The notes under the pieces were generated by a model. The model did not search any database. It was not told the origin of the DNA and was given only the letters and a program-made list of their open reading frames with translations. From assembly GCA_030694835.1 (NCBI GenBank), contig JAUYUF010000051.1, forward strand, positions 1 to 5,971: DNA of 5,971 bases, given 5' to 3'. The position numbers and the translations under genes were made by a program. This document shows, piece after piece, positions 1 through 4,387 of the stretch (position 1 is the stretch's first letter; each line of letters opens with the position of its first letter). This DNA comes from Flavobacteriaceae bacterium (GTDB lineage: Bacteria; Bacteroidota; Bacteroidia; Flavobacteriales; Flavobacteriaceae).

Positions 1-530
1 CCCTAGAAAGCAAAGAAGAACGCAATACAATGGCATTAGCTATTATTGATGTTATGGGTAATATTCAACCGCATTTAAGAGATGTGCCAGATTTTAAACA
101 TAAACTTTGGGATCAACTTTTTATCATGTCTAATTTTGAATTAGATGTAGATTCTCCTTATGATAAGCTCACCAAAGAAGTTTTGTTAGAAAAACCAGAG
201 CGATTGGATTATCCAAAATCAGCATCAAAGTATCGTTTTTACGGAAACAATATCCAAACGATGATTGATGTTGCTAATAGTTGGGAAGAGAATGAAATGA
301 AAGATTTGTTGATTCTGACAATTGCTAATCATATGAAAAAATGTTATCTTATTTGGAATAAAGATACTGTTGATGACAAAATAATATTTAAGCATTTAAA
401 TGAATTATCTAAAGGAAAATTATCGCTTCCTGAAAATACAGAATTAAGTAATGATATACCAACTGATTCTAAACAAAAGAAAACTTTTACAAAGTCAAAA
501 AAACATTACTCAAAAAAACCTAGAAGTTAA
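1..530 (+). CDS. DUF4290 family protein, 5' end cut off by the window
   Basis: This is the C-terminal part of a DUF4290 protein, a family of unknown function found, as far as I know, only in Bacteroidota. The reading frame is open from the first full codon at base 3 (LESKEERNTMALAII...), with no stop before the ATG at 30. That upstream stretch matches what I recall of family members, where an 'EDREERN'-like segment leads into 'IMGN..PHLRDV'. The ATG at 30 is therefore probably an internal methionine, and about 35-40 N-terminal residues lie outside the window. The core is recognisable by the motifs PHLRDVPDFKHKLWDQLF and DVDSPYD. The last 20 or so residues are rich in Lys and Ser, look disordered and could bind nucleic acid, but that is inference. 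There is no signal peptide or membrane segment in the visible part. The stop lies three bases before murA, so the two are almost surely co-transcribed. The family call is confident; no function is claimed. Confidence 0.85.
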   Translation, partial: LESKEERNTMALAIIDVMGNIQPHLRDVPDFKHKLWDQLFIMSNFELDVDSPYDKLTKEVLLEKPERLDYPKSASKYRFYGNNIQTMIDVANSWEENEMKDLLILTIANHMKKCYLIWNKDTVDDKIIFKHLNELSKGKLSLPENTELSNDIPTDSKQKKTFTKSKKHYSKKPRS

Positions 531-533
531 CTT

Positions 534-1841
534 ATGGCAAAGTTTAAAATTGAAGGAGGCTATCCTTTATCTGGTGAAATTACACCTCAAGGAGCCAAGA
601 ATGAAGCCTTACAAATTGTCTGTGCTGTTTTACTAACTCCAGAAAAAGTAACCATTCATAACATTCCTAATATTTTAGATGTCAATAAATTAATTTTTAT
701 TTTAGGAGAATTAGGTGTTAAAGTCAATAAACTTGACGCTAATTCATATGAATTTCAGGCTGATGACATCAATTTAAAATATTTAGAATCAGAAGAATTT
801 AAAAGAGACGGAAGCTCATTAAGAGGATCAATCATGTTAGTTGGGCCCTTATTAGCTCGTTTTGGAAAAGGATATATTCCAAGACCAGGAGGTGATAAAA
901 TTGGCCGTAGAAGACTCGATACTCACTTTGAAGGTTTTATTAATTTAGGAGCTAAATTCCGTTTCAATGAAGAAGAACATTTTTATGGTGTAGAAGCAAA
1001 AGAATTGAAAGGAACTTCAATGTTATTAGATGAGGCTTCAGTTACAGGAACAGCCAACATAGTTATGGCAGCAGTTTTAGCCAAAGGAACTACCACTATA
1101 TACAATGCAGCTTGCGAACCCTACTTACAACAATTATGTAAAATGTTGAATAGTATGGGCGCCAATATAAAAGGTATTGGATCCAATTTATTAACTGTTG
1201 AAGGCGTTAAAAATTTACATGGATGTACACATCGTATTTTGCCCGATATGATTGAAATTGGAAGTTGGATTGGTATGGCCGCCATGACAAAATCAGCCCT
1301 AACTATTAAAAATGTTAGCTGGGACAACTTAGGCGTTATTCCACGTGTATTTCAAAAATTAGGAATTAAATTAGAGCGAAAAGGTGATGATATTTATATT
1401 CCTGCTCAAAAAAGTTATAAAATTCAAAAGTATATTGATGGTTCTATTTTAACTGTTTCTGACGCTCCTTGGCCTGGATTTACACCAGATTTATTGAGTA
1501 TTGTCTTAGTTGTAGCAACTCAAGCAAAAGGAAGCGTTTTAATTCATCAAAAAATGTTTGAAAGCCGTTTGTTTTTTGTAGATAAATTAATTGATATGGG
1601 TGCAAAAGTTATACTTTGTGATCCACATCGTGCAACTGTAATTGGGATGAATCATGAATACCCTTTAAAAGGCACGACATTATCTTCTCCAGATATTAGA
1701 GCAGGTGTTTCTTTACTTATTGCTGCTTTATCAGCAAAAGGAACAAGTATCATTCAAAATATTGAACAAATTGATAGAGGTTACGAAAGAATTGATGAGC
1801 GCTTACGCGCAATAGGAGCTAGAATCGAAAGAATCGATTAA
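534..1841 (+). CDS. murA: UDP-N-acetylglucosamine 1-carboxyvinyltransferase (MurA), Asp active-site variant
   Basis: MurA is a cytoplasmic enzyme that transfers enolpyruvate from PEP to UDP-GlcNAc, the first committed step of peptidoglycan synthesis. The 435 residues are slightly longer than E. coli MurA (419) and span the whole EPSP-synthase-like fold. Visible landmarks are K22-N23 in GAKNEAL, R97 (E. coli R91), the active-site loop RPGGDKIGRRRLDTH at 117-131, R126 (E. coli R120), D319 in FTPD (E. coli D305) and R389 in PDIRAG (E. coli R397). The residue equivalent to catalytic Cys115 is Asp121 (codon 894-896). Asp at this site is known in mycobacterial and chlamydial MurA and gives fosfomycin resistance while keeping activity. 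The ATG at 534 is chosen because MAKFKIEGGYPLSGEI is the usual family N-terminus and it follows the DUF4290 stop by three bases. No strong Shine-Dalgarno is seen. A terminator follows directly, so murA is the last gene of its operon. Confidence 0.97.
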   Translation: MAKFKIEGGYPLSGEITPQGAKNEALQIVCAVLLTPEKVTIHNIPNILDVNKLIFILGELGVKVNKLDANSYEFQADDINLKYLESEEFKRDGSSLRGSIMLVGPLLARFGKGYIPRPGGDKIGRRRLDTHFEGFINLGAKFRFNEEEHFYGVEAKELKGTSMLLDEASVTGTANIVMAAVLAKGTTTIYNAACEPYLQQLCKMLNSMGANIKGIGSNLLTVEGVKNLHGCTHRILPDMIEIGSWIGMAAMTKSALTIKNVSWDNLGVIPRVFQKLGIKLERKGDDIYIPAQKSYKIQKYIDGSILTVSDAPWPGFTPDLLSIVLVVATQAKGSVLIHQKMFESRLFFVDKLIDMGAKVILCDPHRATVIGMNHEYPLKGTTLSSPDIRAGVSLLIAALSAKGTSIIQNIEQIDRGYERIDERLRAIGARIERID

Positions 1842-1846
1842 ATTAT

Positions 1847-1871
1847 TTCCCGTTAACAGCGGGAATTTTTT
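1847..1871 (+). terminator. intrinsic terminator after murA
   Basis: A six-base-pair stem, TTCCCG (1847-1852) with CGGGAA (1860-1865), closes a seven-base loop and is followed directly by six T residues (1866-1871). It begins five bases after the murA stop. It ends the DUF4290-murA transcript and separates it from grpE-dnaJ. Confidence 0.88.
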
Positions 1872-1875
1872 ATAA

Positions 1876-1888
1876 TGACAATTTGACA
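1876..1888 (+). promoter_or_regulatory. TGACA direct repeat upstream of grpE, possible stress-control element
   Basis: Two copies of TGACA (1876-1880 and 1884-1888) are separated by ATT, an 8-base period. The second copy overlaps the proposed -33 TTTG of the grpE promoter (1882-1885), so a bound protein could affect promoter use. No CIRCE inverted repeat is present. Function as a heat-shock element is inference from the position only; in AT-rich DNA a 5-mer repeat can arise by chance. Confidence 0.25.
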
Positions 1889-1914
1889 CTTTTTAAATTA
1901 TGGCAATGAATTTG
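1882..1914 (+). promoter_or_regulatory. probable grpE-dnaJ promoter (Bacteroidota type)
   Basis: TTTG at 1882-1885 and TGAATTTG at 1907-1914 are separated by 21 bases. The Bacteroidota housekeeping consensus is a TTG/TTTG -33 element about 17-23 bases before a TAnnTTTG -7 box; here the -7 box has one mismatch (G for A at its second base). Transcription would start near 1918-1920, giving a leader of about 30 bases before the grpE ATG. It sits between the murA terminator and grpE, where a promoter is needed. Confidence 0.5.
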
Positions 1915-1950
1915 CTAGAAAAAATCAATAAAAATATAAGCAGTTAATTT

Positions 1951-2499
1951 ATGAGCGGAAAAGCTAAAAAAGAAATAGAAGATTCTAAAATTGAAGAAGT
2001 TACAGAAAATCAAGAAATTAAAGATCAACTAATTGAAGAAGAAAAAGTAAAAGAAGTTATTTCTGATTCCGATTTGTTAATACTTGAAAAAGATAAGTTT
2101 CTTCGACTTTTTGCCGAATTCGAAAACTATAAAAGAAGAACTACTAAAGAACGAATAGAACTTTATAAAACTGCTAATCAAGATTTAATGACAGTTTTAA
2201 TTCCTATTTTGGATGATTTTGATAGAGCAATATTAGAAATAACTAAGGTTAAAGATAAAAATTTGTTGAAAGGTGTAGAGCTTATTCAGAATAAATTTAA
2301 ATCAACGCTGAAACAAAAGGGTTTAGATGAAATATTTGTTAAATCTGGAGATACTTTTGATGCAGATCAACATGAAGCTATTACAATAATTCCTGCTCCG
2401 ACACCAGATTTAAAAGGTAAAATTGTAGATGTAATTGAAAAAGGATACAAATTAGGTGATAAAATCATCCGTTTTCCTAAAGTAATAACAGGACAATAA
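1951..2499 (+). CDS. grpE: nucleotide exchange factor GrpE (Hsp70 co-chaperone)
   Basis: GrpE is a cytoplasmic homodimer that opens the DnaK nucleotide cleft so that ADP leaves and substrate is released. The 182 residues fit the family. Residues 1-45 are a charged, Lys/Glu-rich N-terminal tail. About 45-85 is the long coiled-coil helix carrying the typical FAEFENYKRRTTKER segment (54-69), followed by the LIPILDDFDRAI four-helix-bundle part (83-94). The C-terminal beta domain carries the family signature: FDADQHEAI at 136-144 and GYKLGDKIIR at 165-174. The segment after this reads FPKV where the classic signature has a small residue (Ser/Ala) at the Pro position, a minor deviation that does not threaten the call. 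The ATG at 1951 is preceded by an A/T-rich leader without a Shine-Dalgarno. dnaJ follows after 10 bases, forming a grpE-dnaJ operon; dnaK must be elsewhere. Confidence 0.96.
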   Translation: MSGKAKKEIEDSKIEEVTENQEIKDQLIEEEKVKEVISDSDLLILEKDKFLRLFAEFENYKRRTTKERIELYKTANQDLMTVLIPILDDFDRAILEITKVKDKNLLKGVELIQNKFKSTLKQKGLDEIFVKSGDTFDADQHEAITIIPAPTPDLKGKIVDVIEKGYKLGDKIIRFPKVITGQ

Positions 2500-2509
2500 T
2501 TAAGAAGAA

Positions 2510-3631
2510 ATGAAGCAAGATTATTACGAAATATTAGGAATCAATAAATCAGCTAATGCTGCAGAAATCAAAAAAGCTTATCGTAAAAAAGCTATTGAAT
2601 TTCACCCAGATAAAAATCCAAATAATAAAGAAGCTGAAGAAAAATTTAAATTAGCCGCTGAAGCTTATGAAGTGCTAAGTGATGACAATAAAAAAGCACG
2701 ATATGATCAATATGGACATGCTGCTTTTGAAAATGGAGGCGGTGGAGGTGGTCACTATGGTGGTCATATGAATATGGAAGATATTTTCAGTCAGTTTGGT
2801 GATATTTTTGGAGGTCACTTCGGAGGAGCCTTTGGTGGTGGAAGATCAAGTGGAAGAGTTAGAGTTAAAGGAAGTAATTTAAGGATTCGAGTTAAATTAA
2901 CTTTAGAGGAAATTGCAAAAGGTGTTGAGAAAAAAGTTAAAGTAAAAAGAAAAGTTCAGGCAAGTGGAGTTTCTTATAAAAACTGTGGTACTTGTAATGG
3001 TAGTGGTCAAGTGATGAGAGTCGCACAAACTATTTTAGGAAGAATGCAAACTAGTAGTACTTGTCCAACTTGTCATGGTGCTGGACAACAAATCAATAAT
3101 AAACCAACAGGATCTGATGAAAATGGATTAATTATTCATGAAGAAACTGTTTCAATAAAAATTCCACCAGGAGTTTCTGATGGAGTACAATTAAAAGTAA
3201 CAGGAAAAGGTAATGATGCCCCGGGATCCAATTCAATTTCTGGTGATTTAATCGTTATTATTGAAGAGCTAGAACATGAAAAATTAAAAAGAGAAGGATC
3301 TAATTTACATTATGATTTATATATCAGTTATCCAGAGGCTGCTTTAGGTGTTAATAAGGAAATTGAAACCGTTACCGGAAAAGTCAAGATTAAAATTGAT
3401 GAAGGAACTCAATCAGGTAAAATTCTTCGCCTAAGAGGTAAAGGATTACCAAGTATAGAACATTATGGAGAAGGAGATTTATTAATTCATGTGAATGTTT
3501 GGACACCAAAAACACTTTCTAAAAAACAAAAAGACTTCTTCGAAGAAATGTTACATGATGAAAATTTTATCCCAAATCCAAGCAGTGCTGATAAATCATT
3601 TTTTGATAAGGTAAAAGATATGTTCTCATAA
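2510..3631 (+). CDS. dnaJ: chaperone DnaJ (Hsp40) with a reduced two-motif zinc finger
   Basis: DnaJ binds unfolded protein and stimulates DnaK ATPase in the cytoplasm. The 373 residues show a J domain at about 4-70 with the essential HPD at 32-34. A Gly/Phe-rich linker follows at about 75-112, including MEDIFSQFGDIFGG. Next come a zinc-finger region at about 155-195, two beta-sandwich C-terminal domains to about 335 and a short dimerisation tail ending KVKDMFS. Classical type I DnaJ has four CxxCxGxG motifs; here only two remain, C159/C162 (CGTCNGSG) and C185/C188 (CPTCHGAG). Their order, spacing and flanks fit motifs 2 and 3 (zinc site II), so site I (motifs 1 and 4) is gone. I recall the same reduction in other flavobacterial DnaJ proteins, so it looks like a lineage trait rather than damage. 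The start at 2510 lies 10 bases after the grpE stop, behind a purine-rich AAGAAGAA. A hairpin terminator lies about 55 bases downstream. Confidence 0.96.
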   Translation: MKQDYYEILGINKSANAAEIKKAYRKKAIEFHPDKNPNNKEAEEKFKLAAEAYEVLSDDNKKARYDQYGHAAFENGGGGGGHYGGHMNMEDIFSQFGDIFGGHFGGAFGGGRSSGRVRVKGSNLRIRVKLTLEEIAKGVEKKVKVKRKVQASGVSYKNCGTCNGSGQVMRVAQTILGRMQTSSTCPTCHGAGQQINNKPTGSDENGLIIHEETVSIKIPPGVSDGVQLKVTGKGNDAPGSNSISGDLIVIIEELEHEKLKREGSNLHYDLYISYPEAALGVNKEIETVTGKVKIKIDEGTQSGKILRLRGKGLPSIEHYGEGDLLIHVNVWTPKTLSKKQKDFFEEMLHDENFIPNPSSADKSFFDKVKDMFS

Positions 3632-3651
3632 TAAAAATATATTGAAAAAGA

Positions 3652-3682
3652 TTTGCATTAATAAATTAACTTATTATCTTTG
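3652..3682 (+). promoter_or_regulatory. strong Bacteroidota-type promoter downstream of dnaJ
   Basis: TTTG (3652-3655), a 19-base spacer, then TATCTTTG (3675-3682) match the Bacteroidota consensus TTTG-N19-TAnnTTTG exactly. It is the best promoter match in the window, yet it points into a space with no coding gene. By comparison with rnpB, whose mature 5' end lies 4-6 bases after its own box, transcription would begin at about 3686-3688, the first base of a perfect hairpin. It may drive a small RNA or help feed rnpB by read-through. Confidence 0.55.
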
Positions 3683-3685
3683 TTA

Positions 3686-3720
3686 TATCATTAGATTAGT
3701 CTAATGATACTTTTTCTTTT
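3686..3720 (+). terminator. hairpin with T-rich tail, probable dnaJ terminator
   Basis: A perfect 10-base-pair stem, TATCATTAGA (3686-3695) with TCTAATGATA (3700-3709), closes a TTAG loop and is followed by CTTTTTCTTTT. It can end the grpE-dnaJ transcript. The stem is AU-rich and thus weaker than the next hairpin. An alternative reading is a 5' stem-loop of a small RNA starting here, since it lies exactly at the start predicted from the promoter at 3652-3682. Confidence 0.6.
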
Positions 3721-3760
3721 TCATAGCAATTTTCCCACTCAATCTTGAGTGGGTTTTTTT
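3687..3760 (+). ncRNA. candidate small RNA between dnaJ and rnpB
   Basis: A near-ideal promoter, a predicted start on a perfect hairpin (3686-3709), a short single-stranded T-rich linker and a strong intrinsic terminator (3734-3760) together outline a possible transcript of about 75 nt. I recognise no known RNA family here. A 14-codon frame, ATG 3704 to TGA 3748, fits inside it and ends in the terminator stem, but it has no ribosome site and probably means nothing. The competing explanation is two tandem terminators after dnaJ plus a chance promoter match. Confidence 0.27.
3734..3760 (+). terminator. strong intrinsic terminator before rnpB
   Basis: CCCACTCAA (3734-3742) pairs perfectly with TTGAGTGGG (3745-3753), in practice an 8-base-pair stem with a four-base loop, followed by seven T residues (3754-3760). 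It insulates rnpB from upstream transcription and ends either the dnaJ transcript or the candidate small RNA. Confidence 0.88.
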
Positions 3761-3772
3761 ATTTTAAAACCG

Positions 3773-3780
3773 TACCTTTG
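3773..3780 (+). promoter_or_regulatory. -7 box of the rnpB promoter
   Basis: TACCTTTG is an exact TAnnTTTG box ending 3-5 bases before the paired 5' end of RNase P RNA. No good -33 element is at the ideal distance: the position holds TGGG, and the nearest TTG (3745-3747), inside the terminator stem, is 25 bases away. The box position makes it convincing. Confidence 0.65.
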
Positions 3781-3783
3781 CAA

Positions 3784-4104
3784 AAAGCAGATCGTCTTAT
3801 CGCTCCGATTTATCGGGGAGGAAAGTCCGGACACCAAAGAGTAGCATAGCGGATAATAACCGCCCGGTGTAAACCGAGGACAAGTGCAACAGAAAGTATG
3901 TACAGTTAGGCTGTAGTGAAACCAGGTAAACTCTATGCGGTGAAATGCCATGTATATTGAAGTTCAAGAGTTACTCGCTCAATTTCAAGGGGTAGGCAGC
4001 TAGAGCTAATAAGTAATTATTAGTTTAGATAAATGATAAGAATTCTTAAATATTGAGTTTTCTTAATATTTAAGAATACAGAATCCGGCTTATAGATCTG
4101 CTTT
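3784..4104 (+). ncRNA. rnpB: RNase P RNA, type A, Bacteroidota form
   Basis: This is the catalytic RNA of RNase P, which removes 5' leaders from pre-tRNAs together with the RnpA protein. The conserved core is clear: GAGGAAAGTCCGGACACC at 3818-3836, GTGCAACAGAAAG at 3884-3896, GGTAAACTC at 3925-3933, GGGGTAGGC near 3989-3997, AGATAAATGA near 4028-4037 and ACAGAATCCGGCTTAT at 4078-4093. Helices traced by eye are P1 (AAAGCAGATC 3784-3793 with GATCTGCTTT 4095-4104), P2 (TCTTATC 3795-3801 with GATAAGA 4035-4041), P3 (3803-3818), P18 (CTAATAA 4006-4012 with TTATTAG 4017-4023, capped by a GUAA tetraloop) and a long P19 (4042-4054 with 4065-4077). P18 with a GNRA loop and the P2/P4 layout indicate type A. 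L15 seems to lack the usual GGU. The 3' strand of P1 runs into a T tract (4102-4106), so P1 may help termination. Ends are accurate to a few bases. Confidence 0.95.
4042..4077 (+). other. long P19 hairpin inside RNase P RNA
   Basis: ATTCTTAAATATT (4042-4054) pairs without mismatch with AATATTTAAGAAT (4065-4077). The loop GAGTTTTCTT can add three more pairs, one of them a G-U wobble, to leave a TTTT loop. It lies between the 3' strands of P2 and P4, where P19 occurs in RNase P RNAs that have it. It is almost purely A/T and unusually regular for this RNA. Confidence 0.7.
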
Positions 4105-4106
4105 TT

Positions 4107-4338
4107 ATTTTTTATATTAATTTGATTAAAATTACTTAAATAAAATCTTTTGAATTGATATTTTAATCATCATATTTGAATACTACAAATCAAACTCGTT
4201 TCTAATTAAGTTTTAATGAATAATCTCATCAAATATTCAATTATTAAAAATTAATTACATCTTTTTTGATAAAATCTTAAATTTAATTTAATCATTGTAC
4301 TATTCTATTAAAGATTTTTAATTTCAACTTCTATTGCT
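4107..4338. other. very AT-rich spacer, no gene seen
   Basis: About 230 bases between rnpB and the aconitase promoter are far richer in A+T than the genes. No open frame of useful length, tRNA or clear terminator is visible. Weak structure only: an inverted repeat TGATTAAAAT (4123-4132) / ATTTTAATCA (4160-4169), and two loosely similar stretches starting ATAAAATCTT (4140 and 4269). Both are within what such composition gives by chance. Confidence 0.6.
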
Positions 4339-4346
4339 TAATTTTG
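4339..4346 (+). promoter_or_regulatory. -7 box of the aconitase promoter
   Basis: TAATTTTG is an exact TAnnTTTG match 41 bases before the aconitase ATG. By analogy with rnpB the transcript would start near 4350-4352, giving a leader of about 37 A-rich bases. No TTG is at the proper -33 distance, so the promoter may need an activator or be only partly conserved. Confidence 0.55.
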
Positions 4347-4387
4347 CAAAAAATTATTTAAAATAACAACTTAAAAATAAAATTAAT

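Noticed and set aside
30..530. DUF4290 protein starting at the ATG at 30
   Set aside because: The frame is open to the left edge and the upstream residues look like family sequence, so this ATG is taken as internal.
451..636. 61-codon + strand frame across the DUF4290-murA junction
   Set aside because: It overlaps two well-supported genes in another frame and its product resembles nothing.
1121..1327. 68-codon minus-strand frame inside murA
   Set aside because: Antisense shadow of a conserved enzyme.
1900..1947. 15-codon frame (MAMNLLEKINKNISS) just before grpE
   Set aside because: Its ATG lies upstream of the proposed transcription start and it has no ribosome site; most likely chance.
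1872..1950. CIRCE/HrcA operator before the chaperone operon
   Set aside because: No TTAGCACTC-N9-GAGTGCTAA-like inverted repeat is present.
3739..3951. 70-codon minus-strand frame
   Set aside because: It lies over the terminator and the conserved core of RNase P RNA; the sequence is explained by the RNA.
4149..4178. Promoter-like TTTG-N18-CATATTTG in the AT-rich spacer
   Set aside because: One mismatch in the -7 box and no gene or hairpin follows at a useful distance; expected by chance in such DNA.
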